Origin: Cellvibrionales bacterium UBA4495
Lineage (GTDB): Bacteria > Pseudomonadota > Gammaproteobacteria > Pseudomonadales > Porticoccaceae
Assembly: GCA_002388905.1 (NCBI GenBank)
Contig: DGNJ01000026.1
Coordinates: 27,552 to 37,258, forward strand
Direction of reading: 5' to 3'
Length of the DNA stretch: 9,707 nt
The notes beneath the pieces were generated by a model. It was not told the origin of the DNA. It worked only from the letters and a program-made list of their open reading frames with translations, and ran no database searches. The position numbers and the translations under genes were made by a program. The stretch's first letter is position 1, and each line of letters starts with the position of its first letter. This document shows positions 1-6,322 of this stretch, piece by piece.

Positions 1-1087
1 GGGAGATAAAGCGCTCGAACAGCACGCTGATCTGGCCGGGGGCGATTTCCGTAATAAACAGGCAGTAGCAGACCACGGAGTTGGCGGCGGAACCGCGGCC
101 CTGACAGAGAATCTCGCGCGAGCGGGCGAAGCGGACAATGTCGTAGACGGTGAGAAAATAGAATTCGTAGGAAAGCTCCTCGATCAGTTCCAGTTCTTTT
201 GCCAGGGTCTGCTCCACGTCCGTCGGTACGCCATGGGGCCAGCGAATCCGAGTGCCTTCATCGACCAGGTGTCGAAGGTGTTCGATGGGGGTGCGATTTT
301 TTGGTACCAGTTCCTGCGGGTACTGGTAGCGCAATTCGTTCATGGAAAAATGGCAGCGGTCGGCGATGGCACAGGTCTCCTCCAGCAGGGCTTCCGGGTA
401 AAGCTGTGCCAGTTGCTCCCGGGACTTGAGATAGGCCTCGCCATTGAAAGCCAGCCGGGTGCCCATTTCCTGGATGCTGAGATTGTGGCGAATGGCGGTT
501 ACCGTGTCCTGGAGGGGCTTGCGTTCCATGCTGTGCATCAGGGCCTGTCCGCAGGCCACCAGGGGAACACCTTTCTCGGCGCTGAGGGCAAGCCAGCGGG
601 CAAAGTCCTGCTGCTCGCCGCCGCGAAGCTGGTGATCGAGCCCGATCCACAGACGATTCCCGAAGCCGTTTTTGAGCGTCGTTATCACGTCCTCCGGCAT
701 TTCGTGTCCCACTTCGGCCACATGGATCATCAGGCAGTTGCGCAGGCGAAAACGCAGATCCTCGAAGTGGGCCTCGTAGGCGCCCTTGGCGGCGCGCCGG
801 CGGGCCAGGGTGATAAAACCGGAGAGTTCCGCATAGGCGGCCCTGGAAGGCGCAATGGCGATCAGGTGCAGGCCGTTGGAAAGCCGGAAGCGGCTGCCGA
901 TAATAAGCTTGATTCCCAGTTCTTCCGCTGCCACAAAGGCCTTGACTACCCCGGCCAGTGAACACTCGTCGGTGATCGCCAGGGCGTCATAACCCAGTTC
1001 ATGGGCGCGGCGGACGTATTCGCCGGGATGGGAGGCGCCGGTCAGGAAAGTGAAGTTGGTGGTGGTGTTGAGGTGTGCATAGCGCAT
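1..1087 (-). CDS. dnaE2: Error-prone DNA polymerase III alpha subunit DnaE2/ImuC (N-terminal 362 residues, 3' end outside window)
   Basis: Translesion DNA polymerase of the SOS mutasome. It is a C-family polymerase that acts with ImuA and ImuB to copy damaged DNA in the cytoplasm. The minus strand is open from an ATG at 1087 to the left edge. The N-terminus has the PHP-domain hallmarks NFTFLTGASHP (residues 11-21) and AITDECSLAGVV (37-48). The palm entry GRGSAANS is at 330-337, followed by VVCYCLFITE. Family members have about 1,000-1,050 residues, so roughly one third is present; the catalytic Asp motif and the clamp-binding region lie outside. The start is supported by a G-rich ribosome-binding site (AGGGGG) about 9 bases upstream and by the family's usual N-terminus. 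It lies 66 bp after imuB on the same strand, so it is probably co-transcribed from the LexA-controlled imuA promoter. One oddity is that the first PHP metal motif reads H5-L-N7. An ordinary replicative DnaE is unlikely given the neighbours. Confidence 0.95.
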   Translation of the reverse strand, partial: MRYAHLNTTTNFTFLTGASHPGEYVRRAHELGYDALAITDECSLAGVVKAFVAAEELGIKLIIGSRFRLSNGLHLIAIAPSRAAYAELSGFITLARRRAAKGAYEAHFEDLRFRLRNCLMIHVAEVGHEMPEDVITTLKNGFGNRLWIGLDHQLRGGEQQDFARWLALSAEKGVPLVACGQALMHSMERKPLQDTVTAIRHNLSIQEMGTRLAFNGEAYLKSREQLAQLYPEALLEETCAIADRCHFSMNELRYQYPQELVPKNRTPIEHLRHLVDEGTRIRWPHGVPTDVEQTLAKELELIEELSYEFYFLTVYDIVRFARSREILCQGRGSAANSVVCYCLFITEIAPGQISVLFERFIS

Positions 1088-1153
1088 GGCTGCTTGCCCC
1101 CTATCCAGGTTCTTTATTGGCAGGGCTGAAGTCCGGCTGCCGACCCTTGCTTA

Positions 1154-2671
1154 TCAACTGAAAACCCCGTGCACATACCACGCCCTGCTGTACAGGTCCC
1201 GGTATATCCAGACGGCGACATTGTCCTGCCGACGCGCCAGGTAATAATCCCTGGCGACGGATTCCCGCCACCAGTGGCCCGCCACCCGTTCCGGGCCTAC
1301 GGCCGGGGTCAGGTATCCCTGCCAGTACAGCCGCCGGCCCCGCTTTTCGATGGGCTGCGGCTCGGCGAACAGCCAGGCCGGCCGCAGTCCGTGGCGGTGG
1401 CTGTGGGGCAACTGCTGTGCGCATTTTTCCGCCAGGGCGAGAATGGTGTGGCTCAGTTCGGGCAGGGGGCTGTCCCGGTAACTTATTTTATAAATGGCGG
1501 CGTCCCCGACCCGGGCCTTCAATCTGGCCAGGGTGACGGCCAGTTCCCGTGGGCAACCACCCCGGCGGCGTTTACCCTCGAAATCCAGATCCAGGCTGCT
1601 GTCCCGGCGCGGCATCCTGTCGCCGCAGGCCAGGGTCAGGCAGTCCACTTCGAAAGAGAGGGGCGTGTGGTCGAACTGGATTAAGGTGAGGTCGAACAGC
1701 AGCCGCCAGTCGCTTTGCGGGGTATCGCTATGGATGTCGAGTGCTTCCCGGCGATCATGAATGCCGGCCAGTCGCCACTGGATATGCTGGCAGGCCAGTT
1801 GCCGTCTTTGCAGGAACTCGGCGAGGCTTTGCAGCAGGCTCTCGATGGCGGGCCTGAGATGCTCGACCTCGCTGACCGGGTAGTCGAATTCAATGCTTTC
1901 ACAAAAAGGTTGGTCGGGCACGTAGGTGGTAACGGGCCGGGCAAAGAGGCTGGGTTGGGTGAAATCACTTTCGATGTCGTAGATGTCGGCGATCATCCCG
2001 GTGAATTCTTTGCCCAGGCGCCGGGTCAGGCTGTCCATTGAACGGGAACGGATCTGGCGGGCCACATCCCCGAGGGTGGCAAACCCCATTTTCACCAGGG
2101 CTTCCACGGCGCCTGGGTAATCGTAAAGCACCTGTACCGGCAGGCGATCGAGGCGGTCGGTGAACAGCCGCCGGGTCTCCTCGCCTGTTATTTCGTGGCG
2201 GGCGAACGACAGCAACCAGGCGCCTGTGGACGAGTGCGCCAGCCCCCACCTGAGGTCGTGCCCCCGGGGCTCAAGGAACGCCAGCAAGGTATCGCCGAGA
2301 TTTTTCACTCCGGAAAACAGCCTGAGGCAGGTGGAGATTTCCAGCAGCAGGCCGGCGTGGGGAGCTCGCCGGCTCCGGTAAATATCGATATGCGGCGTGA
2401 ACCGGTATAACGCGTCCCGCAACCGGTGCAGGGCCTCTTCCTCCCTGGCCGCATTCCTGGCCAGTGCCCGGCAGCCGCTGACAAGCTGTGCCGTGGTCAG
2501 GTCCATGCCGTCGACAACACCGCCTGCCCTTGCCCGGGGATTGCTGAAAACCACCTTGCGCTTTTCGGCCACGACCAGGGGCTCTTCGGGGGACTCGGCC
2601 GCATCCAGCGCGGAAAGTGGCAAATCCCTGAACCTGAGCGCCAGCCACAAGCGATCCCGCCGGGCATTCAC
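1154..2671 (-). CDS. imuB: ImuB, catalytically inactive Y-family polymerase-like mutasome adaptor
   Basis: A 505-residue protein, the usual length for ImuB. It is the hub that links DnaE2 and ImuA to the beta sliding clamp in SOS-induced translesion synthesis. The N-terminal half has the Y-family polymerase layout: RLWLALRF at 7-14, HAGLLLEISTCLRLFSG at 105-121, and a helix-hairpin-helix-like ALVKMGFATLGDVA at 191-204. The catalytic carboxylates are absent: the usual Asp-Glu pair aligns with A106-G107, and no Asp is in the first strand. The C-terminal ImuB-specific part ends AWYVHGVFS. The place where family members carry a QLxLF clamp motif reads SLDLDF (359-364); a QPSLF is at 239-243. The start is a GTG, chosen because it overlaps the imuA stop as GTGA, has GGAGAG just upstream, and gives the family's usual N-terminus. 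A longer reading frame to 2776 would overlap imuA by over 100 bp and adds unrelated residues. dnaE2 follows. Confidence 0.93.
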   Translation of the reverse strand: MNARRDRLWLALRFRDLPLSALDAAESPEEPLVVAEKRKVVFSNPRARAGGVVDGMDLTTAQLVSGCRALARNAAREEEALHRLRDALYRFTPHIDIYRSRRAPHAGLLLEISTCLRLFSGVKNLGDTLLAFLEPRGHDLRWGLAHSSTGAWLLSFARHEITGEETRRLFTDRLDRLPVQVLYDYPGAVEALVKMGFATLGDVARQIRSRSMDSLTRRLGKEFTGMIADIYDIESDFTQPSLFARPVTTYVPDQPFCESIEFDYPVSEVEHLRPAIESLLQSLAEFLQRRQLACQHIQWRLAGIHDRREALDIHSDTPQSDWRLLFDLTLIQFDHTPLSFEVDCLTLACGDRMPRRDSSLDLDFEGKRRRGGCPRELAVTLARLKARVGDAAIYKISYRDSPLPELSHTILALAEKCAQQLPHSHRHGLRPAWLFAEPQPIEKRGRRLYWQGYLTPAVGPERVAGHWWRESVARDYYLARRQDNVAVWIYRDLYSRAWYVHGVFS

Positions 2672-3426
2672 GAGCTCTCCCGGATGTCGACGATATCGGT
2701 CCCGGGTACCCCGCCACGCTTCTGGTCGGGGTGCGGCTGCCGATCCAGAACGTGGTAGGGCGGTGCGCCCTGCCACGCCGGCGGCAGCGGCAGTACCAGG
2801 GGCCGCGGCTGGTATCGCTGCAGCACACCCTTTTGTTTAAAAACCGTGACCTCCAGGCCGTCGGGAACCACCTGGCTGAACAACCGCAGGGGCGCGGGGG
2901 AGCTCTGTTGCTGCACGGCGGAGGGCCGGAACAGGATAGGGAGTCCCGCGCCCTCGGAGGCGGCGAGCAGGCACTTCCGCACTTCGGTGTAGGTGAAATG
3001 GTCCCGGGGTTGCCAGCCGAGAATGGCTCCGCAGCCACTGGTGCGGGCCAGTTCGGTAAAGCAGGCCAGAAACCGGGTTTTGTCCGGGGCATTGATTACC
3101 ACCAGTCGGTCCAGGTCCATGCCGGCCTGGAGGAGGGCCTGGCTGAAGGGCTCGGCGGGTGGATTGAGCAGGACGATCAGTCCCGGATGCAGGGCAAGCA
3201 ATGCCGGCATAAACAATTGCCACTCCCCCTGGAAGCCCCGCTGGCAGATCTCGACCAGGGCTCCCAGGGGCCAGCCTTTGTGCAGCAGCTCCCCATTGAG
3301 AGAGGCATGGCCCGTGTCCACCGACGGCTGGGCGGTAAATCGTCGGGAATGGCCGCGCCAGAGGTCGTCGCGGCGCAATAGCTGTTCCAGAAGTACGGGG
3401 CGAGGGCTTTCGGGAATGGCCGGCAT
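2668..3426 (-). CDS. imuA: ImuA, RecA/SulA-like translesion synthesis accessory protein
   Basis: A 252-residue first gene of the imuA-imuB-dnaE2 cassette. ImuA is a RecA-related protein without known enzymatic activity that is needed with ImuB for DnaE2-dependent mutagenesis. Family features are the N-terminus VLLEQLLRRDDLWRG (11-25), then GWPLGALVEI (51-60) and GFQGEWQLFMPAL (64-76). The last corresponds to the region of a RecA-type P-loop, but the Walker A lysine is not there. Further matches are LVVINAPDKTRFLACFTELARTSGCGAILGW (108-138, quoted in part as the RecA-like core) and LRLFSQVVPDGLEVTVFK (180-197). The start is the ATG at 3426, with GGTGA five bases upstream. An in-frame ATG at 3489 would begin upstream of the LexA box and the -10 element, so it is rejected. 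The stop overlaps the GTG of imuB, implying translational coupling. Confidence 0.92.
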   Translation of the reverse strand: MPAIPESPRPVLLEQLLRRDDLWRGHSRRFTAQPSVDTGHASLNGELLHKGWPLGALVEICQRGFQGEWQLFMPALLALHPGLIVLLNPPAEPFSQALLQAGMDLDRLVVINAPDKTRFLACFTELARTSGCGAILGWQPRDHFTYTEVRKCLLAASEGAGLPILFRPSAVQQQSSPAPLRLFSQVVPDGLEVTVFKQKGVLQRYQPRPLVLPLPPAWQGAPPYHVLDRQPHPDQKRGGVPGTDIVDIRESS

Positions 3427-3442
3427 GATGGTCACCAACAGA

Positions 3443-3462
3443 AACTGTATATACATACAGTA
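3443..3462. promoter_or_regulatory. LexA box (SOS operator) of the imuA-imuB-dnaE2 operon
   Basis: The palindrome CTGT-N8-ACAG is at 3445-3460, with an AT-rich alternating core. The 20-base site matches the Escherichia coli LexA consensus at 18 of 20 positions. It overlaps the -10 of the predicted imuA promoter and ends 17 bases before the imuA start codon, so bound LexA should block transcription until RecA-triggered cleavage. A site this close to the gammaproteobacterial consensus implies that the organism has a canonical LexA. None is encoded in this window. Confidence 0.95.
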
Positions 3463-3489
3463 TAGGCTGCAGGTGGCCGGGTTCGTCAA
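3459..3489 (-). promoter_or_regulatory. Predicted sigma-70 promoter of imuA
   Basis: On the minus strand, a -35 element TTGACG (3489-3484, 5 of 6 to consensus) is followed after 19 bases by TATACT (3464-3459, 5 of 6). A register with -10 CTATAC gives an 18-base spacer. The -10 merges into the LexA box. Transcription would start near 3452, inside the operator, giving a leader of about 25 bases before the imuA ATG. The spacer is slightly long, so basal activity may be modest. Confidence 0.65.
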
Positions 3490-3509
3490 GCTGTCCCCGG
3501 ACCCGGCCG

Positions 3510-3522
3510 GACCACCGTGGTC
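3510..3522. repeat. Short perfect inverted repeat between imuA and the small membrane protein gene
   Basis: GACCAC and GTGGTC are separated by a single C. The arms are 6 bp each with dyad symmetry, lying in the divergent intergenic region about 90 bp before the next plus-strand gene. Such a compact palindrome can be an operator half-site pair, but short palindromes also arise by chance in GC-rich DNA. No binding protein can be named. Confidence 0.35.
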
Positions 3523-3611
3523 GAACCGTCACGGGTCTGGCATGATGCTCGACAGGGACCCTTTGAGGCACAGCGGGCCCTGCCAGTCCGGGACTCCAGA
3601 GGAGAAGACCC

Positions 3612-3800
3612 ATGACCCGTCTATTGATTGCCCTGGCCATTGTCGGCCTGGCTGCTTATTACCTTCTCTTCGAGCGCGGGCCCGAAGAAAAGCCCGAGAT
3701 CATCTACAAGGAAAGCACCGACAAGGCCCGCGCCGTGGAGGACCAGCTACGGGAGCAGGCGGAGCAACAGCGCCGGCAAATCGACGACGCCACGCAATAG
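3612..3800 (+). CDS. Small single-pass membrane protein, 62 residues, function unknown
   Basis: I do not recognise a named family. The protein has a hydrophobic N-terminal segment at about residues 4-20 (LLIALAIVGLAAYYLLF), most likely a transmembrane helix or uncleaved signal anchor. A polar tail rich in Glu, Gln and Arg follows (about 45-60), likely helical or coiled coil, and projects into cytoplasm or periplasm. A strong ribosome-binding site GAGGAG lies 7 bases before the ATG, which makes this a convincing gene despite its size. A weak extended -10 (TG-G-CATGAT, about 3538-3546) could drive it, but its -35 is poor. It lies 74 bp before the amidoligase gene on the same strand, so co-transcription is possible, though a separate promoter for the amidoligase is also plausible. 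It diverges from the SOS cassette, and the LexA box is about 150 bp upstream. Control by LexA is unproven. Confidence 0.8.
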   Translation: MTRLLIALAIVGLAAYYLLFERGPEEKPEIIYKESTDKARAVEDQLREQAEQQRRQIDDATQ

Positions 3801-3819
3801 CATTTTTTCCGGACCGAGA

Positions 3820-3847
3820 TTGCAGCGGCAACAGGCTTGGGTATAGT
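3820..3847 (+). promoter_or_regulatory. Possible promoter just upstream of the amidoligase gene
   Basis: TATAGT (3842-3847, 5 of 6 to the -10 consensus) is preceded after 16 bases by TTGCAG (3820-3825), a poor -35. Transcription would start near 3854, leaving either a leader of about 20 bases for the ATG at 3875 or an almost leaderless message for the ATG at 3854. The evidence is hexamer matching only. Confidence 0.4.
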
Positions 3848-3874
3848 GACGCCATGCAATCGGACCCGCCGCCC

Positions 3875-4858
3875 ATGTCTGAACAAGGTATTCCCCGCCA
3901 TAACTACGCCGGCGAAGAGCGCCGGATTGGTTTCGAGATTGAATATATCGGCCTTTCTCTGGAGCGCACGGCCCAGTTGATCGTCGACCTGTTCGGCGGT
4001 GTGATCCGCCGCGATCACCGCCACAGCGTGGCGGTGGAGGTGCCGGAACTGGGACGGTTCGAGGTGGAACTGGACGTTCACCTGTTGCAGGAACTCTCCG
4101 AGGCCTCCAGGGATAACCGCGCCGCAAAGGCACTGGACGTGGAGGGAGCCATGAATAATGTCCTTTCCGCCCTGTTGACCAGTTTTGCCCCCAACGAAGT
4201 GGTCTGCCCCCCGGTTCCGCTTTCCAGGATCGACGATATCGACGAACTGCGGCGCGCCATGTGCCGGGAGGGCGCCCGGGGCACTGGCGATTCCCTGGCC
4301 TATGCCTTCGGCCTGCATATCAATCCGGAAGTGCCCTCCCTGGAGGTGGATTCCCTGCGCGTCTGCCTGCAGTCCTTCCTGTTGCTTTATGACTGGCTGG
4401 AGCGCCGCATGGCAATCGACCTGACCCGGAAGGTTACCCAGTTTGCCCGGCCCTTCCCGCGGGAGTATGCCGTCAGGGTTCTCAGCGTCGATTACCGGCC
4501 GGACATGTCCCGTTTCATGGGGGATTACCTGGCATTCAACCCGACCCGCAACCGGGCCCTGGATATGCTGCCCCTGCTGGCCTGGCTCGACGAGGCCCGG
4601 GTCAGAAAGGCGGTGCGGGATGACCTGATCAAGAAGCGGCCCACTTATCATTTCCGCATGCCCAACTGCCGCCTGGACGATCCGGACTGGACACTCCGGA
4701 CTGAGTGGCGGCACTGGTGCCTGGTGGAGCGCCTCGCCGCCGACGACCGGCGCCGGGAAGACATGATCGAGGCCTGGCGGGAAATTGCCGGCAATCCGTT
4801 CAGCGGTGCCACGGCGTCCTGGGCAAGAGCCACGGATCACTACGTCCAGGGGTTGTAA
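3875..4858 (+). CDS. Putative amidoligase (Amidoligase_2 family)
   Basis: A 327-residue protein that I assign to the Amidoligase_2 (COOH-NH2 ligase) family, related in fold to glutamine synthetase and gamma-glutamylcysteine synthetase. Members are predicted to use ATP to join a carboxylate to an amine. Visible family features are GFEIEY at 19-24 (the ExE metal/ATP strand) and FEVELD at 62-67 (a second acidic strand). Others are NEVVCPPVP at 107-115, AFGLHINPE at 144-152 with the conserved His on a beta strand, LLYDWLE at 170-176 and FNPTRNRALDMLPLLAW at 221-237. The C-terminal part is KKRPTYHFRMPNCRLDDPDW (253-272). The physiological substrate is not known. The amidohydrolase gene begins at the base after this stop codon, so the two are almost certainly co-translated. 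No good ribosome-binding site precedes either candidate start. I chose 3875 because a TATAGT -10 at 3842 would place the transcript start near 3854; the in-frame ATG at 3854 adds MQSDPPP and is the alternative. Confidence 0.85.
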   Translation: MSEQGIPRHNYAGEERRIGFEIEYIGLSLERTAQLIVDLFGGVIRRDHRHSVAVEVPELGRFEVELDVHLLQELSEASRDNRAAKALDVEGAMNNVLSALLTSFAPNEVVCPPVPLSRIDDIDELRRAMCREGARGTGDSLAYAFGLHINPEVPSLEVDSLRVCLQSFLLLYDWLERRMAIDLTRKVTQFARPFPREYAVRVLSVDYRPDMSRFMGDYLAFNPTRNRALDMLPLLAWLDEARVRKAVRDDLIKKRPTYHFRMPNCRLDDPDWTLRTEWRHWCLVERLAADDRRREDMIEAWREIAGNPFSGATASWARATDHYVQGL

Positions 4859-5545
4859 ATGGCGAGGCCCCTGATTGCGGTGACCCGGCCGGTAACCGGG
4901 GACAGGCTACCGTTCGCTGCCGTGGCGGCGGGTGTCTGGCTGGCAGGCGGCCGGGCGGTGCGGATCACGGAGCGCGAAGCAAAGCTTAACGAGCCTTTCC
5001 ACGGACTGGTGGTGTCCGGCGGCACCGATATCTACCCCGAACTCTACAACCAGCCTCCCAAGCCCCACTACCGATACGATCACGGTCGCGACGATCTTGA
5101 GAGGCAGTGGCTGTCGCGCGCGGAAGAAGAGGGGTTACCTGTGCTGGGCATTTGCAGGGGCGCCCAGTTGATAAACGTGGTGCGGGGCGGCACGCTGCAC
5201 ATGGATGTGAGCAAGGCCTATGAAAAGGCCCGTTACCCGTCCGGAACCCTGGCCCGGATTTTCTATCGCAAGCGGGCCCATATCGAGCGGGGCAGCAAGC
5301 TCCATTCCATCGTGGGCCTGGAGTCGGTGCGTATCAACAGCCTCCATACCCAGGCTATCGACAGGTTGGGCAGCCATCTGGTGGGCACGGCCCGGGAGGC
5401 CAACGGCGTTATCCAGTGTATCGAGGACCCGCGCCTGCCTTTTTTCATGGGTGTGCAGTTCCACCCGGAGTACCTGGTCTACTCGAAATACTACCGCCGC
5501 TTGTTCCGGGCGCTGCTGGCGGCGGCGAGGGCGGTCACGGGTTGA
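4859..5545 (+). CDS. Class I glutamine amidotransferase-like / gamma-glutamyl hydrolase (peptidase C26) family protein
   Basis: A 228-residue protein of the PuuD/peptidase C26 branch of class I glutamine amidotransferase folds, which hydrolyse gamma-glutamyl amides or release ammonia from glutamine. The catalytic triad is complete: the nucleophile Cys99 is in GICRGAQLIN (97-106), and His202 and Glu204 are in QFHPEY (200-205). Other matches are VSGGTDIYPELY (52-63, the oxyanion-loop region) and NSLHTQAID (160-168). No signal peptide is visible, so it is probably cytoplasmic. It starts immediately after the amidoligase stop, with AGGGG about 7 bases upstream. The pairing suggests it trims or recycles the ligase product, or feeds it ammonia. 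Sequence alone cannot decide between a hydrolase of a gamma-glutamyl compound and an ammonia donor. Generic gamma-glutamyl-GABA hydrolase activity is possible, but no putrescine pathway genes are nearby. Its last 11 bp overlap the convergent DUF4124 gene. Confidence 0.9.
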   Translation: MARPLIAVTRPVTGDRLPFAAVAAGVWLAGGRAVRITEREAKLNEPFHGLVVSGGTDIYPELYNQPPKPHYRYDHGRDDLERQWLSRAEEEGLPVLGICRGAQLINVVRGGTLHMDVSKAYEKARYPSGTLARIFYRKRAHIERGSKLHSIVGLESVRINSLHTQAIDRLGSHLVGTAREANGVIQCIEDPRLPFFMGVQFHPEYLVYSKYYRRLFRALLAAARAVTG

Positions 5546-6062
5546 TGGTCTGACCGCCGGCGGCCGAAGCCGTTGACGGGTCACAGAACTCCTGGATCTG
5601 CTGCTGGGTTCTGGTGCGCCATTGCTGGAGCTCCGTGGGCGTCAGGTAGCGCTGTTCCCCGGTTTCCTCGTCGGCGACACGTATGCGGTCCCGGTGTTTC
5701 AGGTTGAAGGCGTTCTTGCGGGCGATGGCGCAGTTCTTCCGGTTCAACTCCGCCTGCCTGGCCTGTTCCTGCGCCAGCGCTTCCTCGGCCGCTTTCGCTT
5801 CCCTGGCGAGCTCTTCCGCTGTTTTTCCCTGCGGCTGGGATTCATTCGCTGCCTGGCCGTCGGTGTCCTCGCCGCCGTCTGCTGCCGATTCGCTTTGGGT
5901 CCTGCCGGTTTTTACATTGACGGTACTCGCCGGCACTTCCTCCGGCGGGCTGGTGGTGTAGTGGGTGACCCCCTCGGAATCGACCCATTTGTAATATTTC
6001 TCGGCCTGGGCGTGCAGGGAAAAGCCGGCGATCAGGACGAGTAACAGGGGCAATGCTTTCAT
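5535..6062 (-). CDS. DUF4124 domain-containing secreted/periplasmic protein
   Basis: A 175-residue protein of unknown function. An N-terminal signal peptide (MKALPLLLVLIAGFSLHAQA, residues 1-20) probably is cut after AQA. The DUF4124 signature KYYKWVDSEGVTHYTTSPPE follows at 22-41. After that come a low-complexity acidic, Ser/Gln-rich linker (about 50-80), an Ala/Glu/Gln-rich coiled-coil segment (81-108) and a C-terminal helical region with two Cys (111 and 160) that could form a disulfide. DUF4124 is a small domain common at the N-terminus of exported gammaproteobacterial proteins, and no biochemical role is established. The start is the ATG at 6062, because it begins the signal peptide and has GGAG about 10 bases upstream. 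The longer frame to 6212 adds non-signal residues. It is transcribed divergently from ilvI and converges on the amidohydrolase gene. The proximity to ilvI resembles what I recall from Pseudomonas and relatives. Confidence 0.88.
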   Translation of the reverse strand: MKALPLLLVLIAGFSLHAQAEKYYKWVDSEGVTHYTTSPPEEVPASTVNVKTGRTQSESAADGGEDTDGQAANESQPQGKTAEELAREAKAAEEALAQEQARQAELNRKNCAIARKNAFNLKHRDRIRVADEETGEQRYLTPTELQQWRTRTQQQIQEFCDPSTASAAGGQTINP

Positions 6063-6185
6063 GACGCAGTGACTCCGTGTAAGGGCTTGCTGAGCGCAAG
6101 TGTACCATCTGCAGGATAGCGGACTGTGCGCTGGGGAGCATTTTTCCCGCCCGGCAATGGCAATGGTCCGCCGGCCGCAAAGCCC

Positions 6186-6213
6186 TTGACTAATTTCCCA
6201 GTGCTGGTACATT
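6186..6213 (+). promoter_or_regulatory. Predicted sigma-70 promoter of the ilvIHC operon
   Basis: TTGACT (6186-6191, 5 of 6) is followed after 16 bases by TACATT (6208-6213, 4 of 6). TGG immediately before the -10 makes it an extended -10 element. Transcription would begin near 6220, giving a leader of about 230 nt before the ilvI start codon, unusually long for a simple promoter. Confidence 0.6.
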
Positions 6214-6322
6214 GACGCGTCGCGGACCCGTTCCGCAAGGCTCGGCTCAACGCCTCAACCAGATGGGTGTAAACAGCGCTCGCTGGTCATTAACAGACAG
6301 GGGATGCCAACCAGCAACCCTG

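Noticed and set aside
233..961. 242-codon plus-strand open frame within dnaE2
   Set aside because: The minus-strand DnaE2 translation is continuous and conserved across this whole stretch.
2671..2776. N-terminal extension of imuB to an upstream ATG
   Set aside because: It would overlap imuA by over 100 bp with residues foreign to the family. The GTGA junction with a ribosome-binding site is the better start.
3427..3489. Upstream ATG for imuA at 3489
   Set aside because: It lies upstream of the predicted -10 and LexA operator, so it would not be on the mRNA.
3704..4840. 378-codon minus-strand open frame opposite the amidoligase
   Set aside because: The plus-strand product has clear family motifs. 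The antisense product has none and also runs into the small membrane protein gene.
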